This document shows positions 1 through 8,202 of a stretch of 38,483 nt of DNA, piece by piece. This stretch comes from Euryarchaeota archaeon UBA439 (GTDB lineage Archaea > Thermoplasmatota > Poseidoniia > Poseidoniales > Thalassarchaeaceae). Positions within the stretch are counted from its first letter, which is position 1. Each line of letters starts with the position of its first letter. A model generated the notes under the pieces. That model searched no databases, was not told where the DNA came from, and saw nothing but the letters and a program-made list of their open reading frames with translations. Position numbers and translations under genes: made by a program. Location of the stretch: the NCBI GenBank assembly GCA_002497245.1, contig DANB01000039.1, positions 1 to 38,483 on the forward strand, written 5' to 3'.

Positions 1-417
1 GCAGTCTTAGTATGTTCAGAAGAGTTTGCGAGAAAAAAAGGATTACCAATTCTTGCTGAAATTGTTGATTATACTACCTCAGGAGTTGAACCGAAAAGAG
101 TGATGGTTGCCCCTATTACAGCTGTTGAGACACTTTTGGAAAGAAATAACCTAGATATTATGCAAATTGATATTGTTGAACATAATGAAGCCTTTGCTGC
201 GGCATCTGTAGCAGTACAAATGGCCCTGAAAATTCCAGAAGATCGATTCAATATTCATGGAGGAGCTGTAGCAATTGGACACCCACTGGGAGCAACGGGG
301 ACACGCTGTTTAATGACTACAATCAACGCACTAAATAGGACCGGTGGAAAGAAAGGAATTGTTACAATTTGTCTAGGTGGCGGCAATGCTGTAGCCATGT
401 TAATCAAAGTTAAATAA
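1..417 (+). CDS. Thiolase / acetyl-CoA acetyltransferase family, C-terminal part (5' end outside window)
   Basis: This is the last 138 residues of a thiolase-fold enzyme, which condenses acyl-CoAs or cleaves 3-ketoacyl-CoA. The frame is open from base 1, so the N-terminal half with the nucleophilic cysteine is missing. The thiolase C-terminal signatures are clear: NEAFAA, then GGAVAIGHPLGATG carrying the catalytic histidine, and CLGGGNAVAM near the end carrying the second catalytic cysteine. In archaea such proteins often act with an HMG-CoA synthase and a DUF35 partner in mevalonate synthesis, or in fatty-acid degradation. Neither neighbour is visible, so the exact substrate is open. The gene is followed by rpoK on the same strand after about 85 nt. 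Confidence 0.93.
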   Translation, partial: AVLVCSEEFARKKGLPILAEIVDYTTSGVEPKRVMVAPITAVETLLERNNLDIMQIDIVEHNEAFAAASVAVQMALKIPEDRFNIHGGAVAIGHPLGATGTRCLMTTINALNRTGGKKGIVTICLGGGNAVAMLIKVK

Positions 418-502
418 AGTGAAAAATTGTCTAAAAATTGATTTCTATGAGTGATTAAGACAGTCAATGCCCTTATGTGGGGGTCGCTGGCCGTTCTGCA
501 TC

Positions 503-760
503 ATGGTCAAGCCTGCAAGAGCACATACCCGCTTCGAAAAAGCAAGAATTATTGGCGCACGCGCGCTTCAAATTAGTATGGGAGCGCCTTTATTCGTCTC
601 AGAAGATGAATTAAGAGAAGAATTCTCTGGAGAATTAATTCAGCTTTATGGAGTAGATGAAGCGAAAGAAAGGGTTGTTTTAGATCCGATGAAAATTGCA
701 ACTCTAGAATATCTAAAACATAGAATACCGATTGATGTTGAACCACATCTTGAAGAATAA
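503..760 (+). CDS. rpoK: DNA-directed RNA polymerase subunit K (Rpb6/omega homologue)
   Basis: This is the small assembly subunit of archaeal RNA polymerase, equivalent to eukaryotic Rpb6 and bacterial omega. The core TRFEKARIIGARALQISMGAP and the tail DPMKIATLEYLKHRIPIDV are diagnostic. I chose the ATG at 503, giving 85 residues, because the conserved core starts seven residues later, as is usual for archaeal RpoK. An in-frame ATG at 467 would add 12 residues (with two Cys and two Trp) from a locally GC-rich stretch; it cannot be excluded. The heme A synthase gene follows 37 nt downstream on the same strand, so the two may be cotranscribed. Confidence 0.93.
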   Translation: MVKPARAHTRFEKARIIGARALQISMGAPLFVSEDELREEFSGELIQLYGVDEAKERVVLDPMKIATLEYLKHRIPIDVEPHLEE

Positions 761-797
761 TACACAATTATATCTATGACTAAAAGGTCGTGAGATA

Positions 798-1883
798 ATG
801 GGATTCGAAAGAGTCAGTGTAGAAAAACTGACTGCTGTCATTATTGGCATTACAATCCTAGTTATCGCTGCAGGGGGTGTGATTAGAATCTATGATGCAG
901 GAGAATCCTGCCCAGATTGGCCTACATGTTTCGGAACTTGGGGTTTTGATATATCAGAAGAAGAGCAAAAAGAATGGTTTGATGAAAATCCAAGTGAAAT
1001 AGACTCTAGAGGTTCGAGTCACACATATACTTCTTTCCAGATATTTACAGAGTGGATTCATAGATTACTGGCGGGAGTAGTTTTAGGACCATTAGTAATT
1101 TTAAATTGGTTGGTGATTAGAAAAGATGATGAATTGACTAATGAAGTTAAATTGGCTTCATTAATTTCTGTTTTGTTAATTGGGTGGCAGGGTTTCCTAG
1201 GATACGTGACTGTGAAGTTGGATAATTTACATTGGAGTGTTGCTCTACATCTAGCATCTGCACTTCTATTCTTGATGTCATTAGTCTGGATATGGTTAGC
1301 TACTGTAAGAGACAAAGAAGAAATTCCTAGATGGATAGAGTTTGATCCAATTCTGGCTAAAAGATGGACTAATCGTATTGCATTCTTGTCATTTGGCACT
1401 TTTTTGACTCTCTTTCTAGGAGTTTTTGTGTCAACAACTCCGGGAGCTAATCAAGGATGTGGAGTGTCAGGTTTCCCAGAATCTTGGCCATTATGCAATG
1501 ACTCAATATATGAAAAAATAGTTGATTTTGAGGCTCAATCACAAATCTTACATAGATTATTAGTTAGTATAGTTGGAATAATATTAGCAATCACATGCTA
1601 CATAATTTGGAAGGAAAACAAAGAAGGCGAATATGGAACATTGTTATGTAAATGGATTTGGATGTCATCGATATTATATCTAATAAATATGGGATTAGGT
1701 GGGATGTATGTACTTTCTGCAAAATTAGACAATTTTGAAATTGTTTATTTCGAGCTATTGTCATTAGTCCATCTGATGCTAGGGTCACTAGTTTTTGTAA
1801 TGATTACAAGCATAATGGTAACTATAAGAGTTGTAACTCTCTATGAGAAAAGACATGTCGTGAATGATACTATGACTCAATGA
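798..1883 (+). CDS. ctaA: Heme A synthase (CtaA/COX15)
   Basis: This integral membrane monooxygenase converts heme O to heme A for aa3-type cytochrome oxidases. Its 361 residues contain about eight hydrophobic segments arranged as two four-helix halves. Visible motifs are the extracytoplasmic cysteine pair CPDWPTC (C38, C44), the heme-ligand region EWIHRLLAG with H88, the helix starting LHLASALL, a second cysteine pair in GCGVSGFPESWPLC, and the second-half histidines in QILHRLL and SLVHLMLGS. The long soluble loop after the first Cys pair is acidic (about residues 50-75). CtaB, the preceding enzyme of the pathway, starts 31 nt downstream, so this is a heme A operon. It implies an oxygen-respiring host. 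Confidence 0.93.
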   Translation: MGFERVSVEKLTAVIIGITILVIAAGGVIRIYDAGESCPDWPTCFGTWGFDISEEEQKEWFDENPSEIDSRGSSHTYTSFQIFTEWIHRLLAGVVLGPLVILNWLVIRKDDELTNEVKLASLISVLLIGWQGFLGYVTVKLDNLHWSVALHLASALLFLMSLVWIWLATVRDKEEIPRWIEFDPILAKRWTNRIAFLSFGTFLTLFLGVFVSTTPGANQGCGVSGFPESWPLCNDSIYEKIVDFEAQSQILHRLLVSIVGIILAITCYIIWKENKEGEYGTLLCKWIWMSSILYLINMGLGGMYVLSAKLDNFEIVYFELLSLVHLMLGSLVFVMITSIMVTIRVVTLYEKRHVVNDTMTQ

Positions 1884-1914
1884 CTTTCAAAGACTATTAG
1901 CAATAGGAGTTAAT

Positions 1915-2985
1915 ATGACGGAGACGAGGGGGCTTGGCAAGTCACTCTTTTCTTTAACGAAACCGAGAGTAGTTGTACTATTACAAATTACAGCAATGTG
2001 TGCAATTCTGAGTCATAATTTAATTGTAAACAATAAAATTAATCGGGACACCTTAGAAATAATGATGATTGTATTTATCGGAGGATATCTAACGGCAGGA
2101 GGTGCAAATTGCATCAACATGTGGTATGACAGAGATATTGATCCAATTATGACTAGAACATCGAAAAGACCTTTGTCTGTTGGAGATATTACTCCAAAAG
2201 CAGCGCTCATATTTGGAATTTCAATTTCAATTATTGGAACCATCTGGCTGTTAGAAATGGCAAATGAAGTTGCTGCATTCTGGGCATTATTCAGTATTCT
2301 TTTCTATGTATTTATTTATACAATTTGGCTAAAAAGAACAAGTGTTCAGAATATTGTCATTGGAGGGATTGCTGGTTCAACTCCTCCAGTTATTGGTTGG
2401 GCAGCAGCAGAAGGAGAACTTGAATTAGCATCTAGTTCAATTCTTGACTTTATGAATTCGATTCTAAATATTGGAGGTTACATGCCTTGGTTCATGTTCC
2501 TACTAATATTTTTCTGGACACCACCACATTTCTGGGCTTTAGCATTATATAGGTCTGAAGAATATGAAAAAGTTGGTGTACCAATGATGCCCAATGTTAA
2601 AGGTAAAGAAAGAACATTATTTGAAATGAAAATATATTCTATATTTTTGGTCCTATTATCATTGACAACACCTCTAGCATTCCAGGAAAAAAATTATTTA
2701 GATTTAGATTTCAATATGTATCTAGCAATAATTAATAGTTTAATTTTGAGTATTTGGTATGGAGTAACAATATGGGAAATAAATATCAATAAAAATAATG
2801 ATATAATGCCTACTGCATCACATTCATTTTTTGTGTCATTAACATATCTAGCTGTAATGTTCATTATACTAGTATTAACAAGTAGTACATTTTACCAACC
2901 ACCTGGTTTTCCTATAAACGGAGCTGTCTTAAGTACTGTATTAATTGTATATATTATTTTAAGAAAAAGAGGTAGAAAGGAATAA
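1915..2985 (+). CDS. ctaB: Protoheme IX farnesyltransferase (heme O synthase)
   Basis: A UbiA-superfamily membrane prenyltransferase that transfers a farnesyl group to heme B to make heme O. The 356 residues have about eight or nine hydrophobic helices. The N-terminus has the family start SLTKPRVVVLLQ. The first polyprenyl-diphosphate/Mg site is NMWYDRDIDPIMTRT followed by SKRPL, with the NxxxDxxxD spacing intact. The second loop YRSEEYEKVGVPMMPN matches the CtaB consensus around AGVPMLP. The start ATG is preceded by AGGAG about five nt upstream. It follows ctaA directly and supplies its substrate. Confidence 0.94.
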   Translation: MTETRGLGKSLFSLTKPRVVVLLQITAMCAILSHNLIVNNKINRDTLEIMMIVFIGGYLTAGGANCINMWYDRDIDPIMTRTSKRPLSVGDITPKAALIFGISISIIGTIWLLEMANEVAAFWALFSILFYVFIYTIWLKRTSVQNIVIGGIAGSTPPVIGWAAAEGELELASSSILDFMNSILNIGGYMPWFMFLLIFFWTPPHFWALALYRSEEYEKVGVPMMPNVKGKERTLFEMKIYSIFLVLLSLTTPLAFQEKNYLDLDFNMYLAIINSLILSIWYGVTIWEININKNNDIMPTASHSFFVSLTYLAVMFIILVLTSSTFYQPPGFPINGAVLSTVLIVYIILRKRGRKE

Positions 2986-3041
2986 TTAGGTACTCTGGCC
3001 CGATGGATTCAAGCACTTGGCAGGTAGTTGAAGAATAGAAA

Positions 3042-3052
3042 AGGTGGTGACC
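3042..3052 (+). promoter_or_regulatory. Ribosome binding site deciding the start of the following gene
   Basis: AGGTGGTGACC lies two nt before the ATG at 3055 and pairs well with the archaeal 16S anti-Shine-Dalgarno end. It argues for that ATG rather than the in-frame TTG 27 nt upstream. Confidence 0.55.
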
Positions 3053-3054
3053 AG

Positions 3055-4308
3055 ATGGATGAGAAGGACCTGATTTTTGATTGGAACACTATTGACTATG
3101 ATCTCAAAAGAGATTCTTCAAATCATCCACATGAAGTATGGTTTGATGATGAAACTCTAAGAGATGGTTTACAAAGTCCAAGTGCAAGAAATCCTACCAT
3201 TGATGAAAAAATTGAATTAATTGATTTTATGGAAAAATTGGGAATTCAGAAAGTTGATTTAGGACTACCTGGAGCTGGTCCTTTTCATATCAAACACATA
3301 GATTCAATGTTAACTCATATGAATGAGAAATCATATGAATTGAGACCTGGTTGTGCCGTTAGAACTGTTGTTGATGACATAAAACCATTAGTTGATTTAC
3401 AAGCTAAACATGAAAGACAAATCCAAGCAAGTGCATTCCTAGGAACTAGTCCAATTAGACAATATACTGAAGGTTGGGATATGGATAAGATATTGTCAAC
3501 TGCTGAAAAGGCTGTTACATTCGCAATCGATAACGACATACCAGTAATGTTTGTCACCGAAGACACAACTAGAAGCAAACCTGAAGAAATAAAACAAGTA
3601 TATACCAGAGCAATAGAACTAGGTGCTGATAGAATATGCGTATGTGATACATGTGGGCATGTGACTCCTAACGGAGTTAGGAAATTACTAGGATTCATTC
3701 AAAATGAGGTTATCCCAGACTCAGGAGTAAAACGTAGAGATATAGAAGTAAACTGGCATGGCCATCAAGATAGAGGACTTGGAGTTGCAAATAACTTAGC
3801 AGCTGTTGAAGCAGGTGCAGACGTAATACATGGAACTGCCCTAGGAGTCGGAGAAAGAGCAGGTAATGCTCCTTTGGATCAAACCTTGGTTAATCTCAGT
3901 TTAATGGGAATAATCAAAAATGATTTAACATCATTGAATGATTATATGCGTAAAGCACATCAATACATCGAAGTTGCTTTACCTAGAAACTATCCAGTAT
4001 TTGGAAAAGATGCATTTGAAACAGGTACAGGAGTACATGCAAGTGCTGTTGTCAAAGCTATGAAAAAAGGAGAACATTGGCTTGCAGATAGAATCTATTC
4101 AGGAGTACCTGCTCAAGATTATGGTTTAGAACAGGTAATCAGAATTGGGCATATGAGTGGTCGTTCGAATATAACATGGTGGCTAAACAAAAATAATTAT
4201 GAAATAACTGATGAACTAGTTGCTTATCTTTTTTCTGTCGCCAAAAAGCAACGTAGATTAATGGATGATGATGAGGTTCATTTAGCAATAAAAAATTGGA
4301 AAGAATAA
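3055..4308 (+). CDS. HMG-lyase-like/2-isopropylmalate synthase-family acyltransferase, substrate unknown
   Basis: A TIM-barrel enzyme of the HMGL-like family, which includes 2-isopropylmalate, homocitrate and citramalate synthases, HMG-CoA lyase and aldolases. From the chosen start the catalytic arginine and metal aspartate lie in DETLRDGLQ (R36, D37). The metal histidines are in NWHGHQDRGLGVANNLAA (H235, H237). GERAGNAPLDQ is the GExxGN motif seen in synthases. A post-barrel part with GTGVHASAVVKA and IGHMSGRSN resembles LeuA-type enzymes, but at 417 residues the C-terminal LeuA regulatory domain is absent. The usual HxHND motif is HGHQD here, so this is a divergent branch. No leucine or lysine pathway gene is nearby. 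I cannot name the substrate. Confidence 0.82.
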   Translation: MDEKDLIFDWNTIDYDLKRDSSNHPHEVWFDDETLRDGLQSPSARNPTIDEKIELIDFMEKLGIQKVDLGLPGAGPFHIKHIDSMLTHMNEKSYELRPGCAVRTVVDDIKPLVDLQAKHERQIQASAFLGTSPIRQYTEGWDMDKILSTAEKAVTFAIDNDIPVMFVTEDTTRSKPEEIKQVYTRAIELGADRICVCDTCGHVTPNGVRKLLGFIQNEVIPDSGVKRRDIEVNWHGHQDRGLGVANNLAAVEAGADVIHGTALGVGERAGNAPLDQTLVNLSLMGIIKNDLTSLNDYMRKAHQYIEVALPRNYPVFGKDAFETGTGVHASAVVKAMKKGEHWLADRIYSGVPAQDYGLEQVIRIGHMSGRSNITWWLNKNNYEITDELVAYLFSVAKKQRRLMDDDEVHLAIKNWKE

Positions 4309-4368
4309 TGACTTGTTGTTAATGCAAGATTAACGAATACCTAAAACCTCTACTGACATGACAGGGGT

Positions 4369-7300
4369 ATGCGTTCAGTATTAATTGCAGTTTTTATTTT
4401 ACTTTCGGCGCCAATTTCAGGATTAGTTACGGCTGAAAATGAAAATATAAAAGAATCATTAGAAAGTGAACAAAACTTGATTCTTCCAACCTATTCTATT
4501 GCTGTACAATTAGCATTTGAAAGAGTAGCAGACTTAGAACAATATTCTACAGAAGAATTAGAAAATACCAAACAATGGTTAGTTGTAACCACCAATAATA
4601 TTAATGAACAAATCAAAATGATCCCTGGAACAGTTTCAATAGAGAATGCACATCAATTACAAGGAGCATATATTTGGAATTTTGATTCGACATTAGAGAT
4701 AATAGAAAAATTCGATAAACTAATTGAAAATGGGGATATTGAGTCTTTCTCGCCATTAATTAAGAAACAACAAGTAACCCGTTCAATTCCAAATGATGAG
4801 GTGTTTAATGACCAATGGCATCTGCAAAACACAGGTCAAACCTCGGGAACTTTTGGAGAAGATGCAAATGTAACTTCAGTTTGGAATTCTTACACAGGTA
4901 ATGGAATTATTATCAGTGTAGTTGATGATGGTTTAGATAAAGATCATCCCGATATTTCACCTAATTACTCACCCAATCATTCCTATGACTGGTGCAATAA
5001 TGATGCGGACCCTACCCCTACTAGTAATAATGGACATGGAACAGCGGCCGGAGGAGTTGCTGCTGCAGCGGGAAATAATTCAATCCATGTAGCAGGTGCA
5101 GCCTATGATGCGACTCTGGCGGGTTCAACTCTAATTGCATGTTGGGCAGGAGATTCTACGGAAGCAAATGCATTATCTTTCATGAACAATGAAACTCATA
5201 TTTACACTAACTCATGGGGGCCTAGTGATAATGGTCAGACATTGGATGCTCCAGGACCATTAATGCTGGCAGCATTTGAGAATGATGCTTATGACGGAAG
5301 AAATGGATTAGGAAATATAATCACATGGGCAGCAGGTAATGGACTTACAAGTAATGATAATGCAAATTACGATGGATGGGCAAATAGCAGATTCACTATA
5401 GCTGTCTCAGCAATTACTCATTATGGTGAACAATCATATTATTCCGAACCGGGGGCTAGTATCTTAGTAGCAGCACATTCTAATGGAGATGGTGAAGGAA
5501 TAACAACTACTGATATTCATGATGATCCTGATACGACATCTGATGATGCTGGCTATGATAATGGAAATGTAACAAATAGTTTTGGAGGAACTTCTAGTGC
5601 GACGCCTTTGGCTGCAGGAGTAATTGCTTTGATGCTGGATGCTAATGAAAACCTAACTTGGAGAGATGTGCAGCACATATTAGTCAATAGCGCAAGAATG
5701 AATGATCCAAATGATTCAAGTTGGACAATTAATGATGCGGGACATGATGTATCACATAAATATGGATTTGGAGCAATAGATGCCGGTAGTGCCGTATCAT
5801 TGGCAGAAAATTGGACTAATGTGGATGAAGAATTGAATCTAACATTCGGTCCCTATTCGCCATCATTCACAATTCCTACATCAACAAACTCATGGAGTGA
5901 ATTTGATGTTCAAATTACAGATGATATTAGTCTTGAGAGTATAGATGTAATAGTAGATATTGATCACTCTAGTAGAGGAGATTTAGACATAGTATTAGAA
6001 TCTCCAAATGGTACTGAATCATGGCTAGCTGAAGAACATAATGATGCAGGTAATGATTATTCTAATTGGATGTTTAATACAGTCCATCATTGGGATGAAA
6101 GCAGTTTAGGAACTTGGAAATTGAAGATAAGAGATACTACTTCAGGTACATCAGGAACACTAAATTCGTGGCAAATGATAATTCATGGAATGGACATAGA
6201 TCTGGACTATGATGATGATGGAATCTCAAATGAAAATGAAACACTAATTTGGGGAACAGATCCTTACAATGAAGATACGGATTCTGATGGAATAAATGAT
6301 TATGATGAAATATTTGTATATTTTACAAATGCAACAATGTCTGACACAGATTTAGATGGATTATCAGATTTAATAGAGATTTCAGTTTATCAAACAGATC
6401 CAAATAATGAAGATACTGATTCTGACGGATTAAATGATGGTGCTGAGATCAACCTTTGGCAGAGTAATCCACTAATTTTCGATGCAGATGAAGACTCAGA
6501 TTTATATTATCATTTCAATGATTGTAACGATCAGGATGCAGAAATAAACCCTGGAAAACCAGAAAAATTGAATGGTTTCGATGATAATTGCGATGATTTT
6601 ATTGATGAAGGATTTAATTTTACAGATAGAGACAATGACGGACTGAAAGATTGGCCAGAATATCACATACATAATACAGATTACAGAAATGCAGACACTG
6701 ACGGTGATGGACTGAATGACGGTTCGGAAGTAAATCTATATTCTGATTTAGGAGCAGATCCATTAATTTTTGATGAAGATATGGATGGAGACACATGGTA
6801 TTGGTTTGAGGATTGTGACGATAATAATATTCTTAGATCACCGGGATTGTCTGAAGCCTTAGACTCAATTGACAATGATTGTGATGAAGAAGTTGATGAA
6901 GATTTCATAGATTTAGATACAGATTCTGATGGACTGTCTGATTATGATGAATATTATTTCATTTCTACAAATCCTAATGATGGCGATACCGACAATGATG
7001 GCTTGCCTGATGGAATTGAAGTTAATACATATGCTGAATTAGGAGCTGACCCTCTAGTATATGACGAAGATAGTGATGGTGATGGTTGGTACTGGTTCCA
7101 GGATTGTGATGATGATGATATTGAGGTTTCACCATCATTAATTGAAATGCTAGATAAGAAAGACAATGATTGTGATGGAGAAATTGATGAAGACTTCTAT
7201 ACAATTGATTCCGATAATGATGGTCTTTCAGACTTCGAAGAGTATCATAACATTACTTCTGATTATAATGATGAGGATACTGATGGAGATGGAATTAATG

Positions 7301-8187
7301 ATGGATTAGAAGTCCTAACTAAAATGTCGGACCCTCTAACATTTAATTTTGATAACGATAATGATGATTATTATGATTTTGAAGATTGTAACGATCTAAA
7401 TGCAGAAATTAATCCTAGCTCAATTGAAGTATGGAATGGTTTAGATGATGATTGTAATGAATTAATTGATGATAATCTAAGAAGAGAAAATCTTGTTCTT
7501 GTAGTGCCTCGTAATCAAGTATTATACAATTGGGATGCAGTTAATGAGACTCTAATATTTGGATTAAATAATATCCCTTCACAAGTAAATACAGAAATAA
7601 CTTGGTATATAGGCGATTATAATTTAGCTCAAAATATCTCAAATGAAGGTACAAGGTTAGTAATAAATGAATTAGAATGTGGTAAGAATAAAGATAATTT
7701 AACTATATTACTATGTACAAATGGAACAAGTACACAACAAATTACAGCCACTATTATTGATTCTGGAGTAACCACTGAATTTATCTGGCAAATAGACATG
7801 GTTGTTTGGATTCCACCGCCAACATTCTTTGATAATTTAATTTCGTTTTTTACTAGCGGTTTAGGAATCTTATTCATATCAATTATGATGATTTCAATTC
7901 TTATAGCAGGCGTATTTGTTAATTTCAGAATTAAGCAGAAGAGAAGTCTCGAAGAAGCCTATACGGCGTATAGTATTCCTTCAAATAAAATTGAATATGA
8001 TTATTCATTTACAAAAACAGAATTACCTTCAGCTCCTGATTTGTCATTATTAGAAACAAAGAATAATGCTTATGAGGACTCATTACCGAGTCTTCCTTCA
8101 ACCATACCAATGGTTACTATTCCAAGTAAGAAGATAGAGGAAGAAGTAGAATTATTAGATCTACCTTCAAGAATCATAGAAGAGTAG
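4369..8187 (+). CDS. Secreted, membrane-anchored kexin-like subtilisin (S8) with P domain and TSP3/MopE-type repeats
   Basis: A 1272-residue exported protease. Residues 1-23 form a signal peptide and ~30-140 look like an inhibitory prodomain. The S8 catalytic domain (~145-480) shows D186 in VVDDGLDKDHPD, H223 in NGHGTAAGG, oxyanion N324 in AAGNG and nucleophile S409 in GTSSATPLAAG. The DDG and SWGP motifs resemble the kexin/furin branch. A P (homo-B) domain follows (~490-610). Residues ~615-1040 are acidic calcium-binding DxDxDGxxD repeats alternating with MopE-like DCxDxx..DxxDNDCDxxxDE units. A transmembrane helix (~1160-1183) and a ~90-residue cytoplasmic tail end the protein. The enzyme probably acts at the cell surface on extracellular protein. 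The start codon lies next to AGGGG with no strong ribosome binding site. Confidence 0.93.
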   Translation: MRSVLIAVFILLSAPISGLVTAENENIKESLESEQNLILPTYSIAVQLAFERVADLEQYSTEELENTKQWLVVTTNNINEQIKMIPGTVSIENAHQLQGAYIWNFDSTLEIIEKFDKLIENGDIESFSPLIKKQQVTRSIPNDEVFNDQWHLQNTGQTSGTFGEDANVTSVWNSYTGNGIIISVVDDGLDKDHPDISPNYSPNHSYDWCNNDADPTPTSNNGHGTAAGGVAAAAGNNSIHVAGAAYDATLAGSTLIACWAGDSTEANALSFMNNETHIYTNSWGPSDNGQTLDAPGPLMLAAFENDAYDGRNGLGNIITWAAGNGLTSNDNANYDGWANSRFTIAVSAITHYGEQSYYSEPGASILVAAHSNGDGEGITTTDIHDDPDTTSDDAGYDNGNVTNSFGGTSSATPLAAGVIALMLDANENLTWRDVQHILVNSARMNDPNDSSWTINDAGHDVSHKYGFGAIDAGSAVSLAENWTNVDEELNLTFGPYSPSFTIPTSTNSWSEFDVQITDDISLESIDVIVDIDHSSRGDLDIVLESPNGTESWLAEEHNDAGNDYSNWMFNTVHHWDESSLGTWKLKIRDTTSGTSGTLNSWQMIIHGMDIDLDYDDDGISNENETLIWGTDPYNEDTDSDGINDYDEIFVYFTNATMSDTDLDGLSDLIEISVYQTDPNNEDTDSDGLNDGAEINLWQSNPLIFDADEDSDLYYHFNDCNDQDAEINPGKPEKLNGFDDNCDDFIDEGFNFTDRDNDGLKDWPEYHIHNTDYRNADTDGDGLNDGSEVNLYSDLGADPLIFDEDMDGDTWYWFEDCDDNNILRSPGLSEALDSIDNDCDEEVDEDFIDLDTDSDGLSDYDEYYFISTNPNDGDTDNDGLPDGIEVNTYAELGADPLVYDEDSDGDGWYWFQDCDDDDIEVSPSLIEMLDKKDNDCDGEIDEDFYTIDSDNDGLSDFEEYHNITSDYNDEDTDGDGINDGLEVLTKMSDPLTFNFDNDNDDYYDFEDCNDLNAEINPSSIEVWNGLDDDCNELIDDNLRRENLVLVVPRNQVLYNWDAVNETLIFGLNNIPSQVNTEITWYIGDYNLAQNISNEGTRLVINELECGKNKDNLTILLCTNGTSTQQITATIIDSGVTTEFIWQIDMVVWIPPPTFFDNLISFFTSGLGILFISIMMISILIAGVFVNFRIKQKRSLEEAYTAYSIPSNKIEYDYSFTKTELPSAPDLSLLETKNNAYEDSLPSLPSTIPMVTIPSKKIEEEVELLDLPSRIIEE
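6343..7485 (+). repeat. Four tandem ~97-residue TSP3 + MopE-type repeat units inside the protease gene
   Basis: The units begin near 6343, 6625, 6916 and 7207. Each has two DxDxDGLxD calcium loops about 20 residues apart, a SNPLIF/ADPLIFDED-like strand, then a Cys-pair module starting DC[ND]D and ending in D[ND][ND]CD...DE. The first cysteine modules start at residues 718, 815, 912 and 1006, so the period is 97, 97 and 94 residues. Units 2 and 3 are most alike. Metal binding is inferred from the Asp/Cys pattern. Confidence 0.85.
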
Positions 8188-8202
8188 AATCATGACTCTT
8201 CT
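8178..8202. terminator. Inverted repeat over the stop codons of a convergent gene pair
   Basis: AGAAGAGT and ACTCTTCT form a perfect 8-bp stem around a 9-nt loop, covering both the protease stop and the deacylase stop. A bidirectional terminator is possible. Both proteins end in Glu-rich tails, which by itself creates some symmetry. Confidence 0.35.

Noticed and set aside
467..502. Extended N-terminus of RpoK from the ATG at 467
   Set aside because: The extra residues do not match the archaeal RpoK N-terminus, and the ATG at 503 gives the normal length; kept only as an alternative.
6681..7204. Long open frames antisense to the Asp-rich repeats of the protease gene
   Set aside because: GAT/GAC-rich repeats give ATC/GTC antisense codons with no stops. 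The antisense products are Ser/His-rich low complexity with no domain, so they are shadows of the repeats.
6343..7485. Possible CRISPR or tandem DNA repeat
   Set aside because: The periodicity is at protein level (~97 residues) with variable DNA; there are no short identical repeats with unique spacers.
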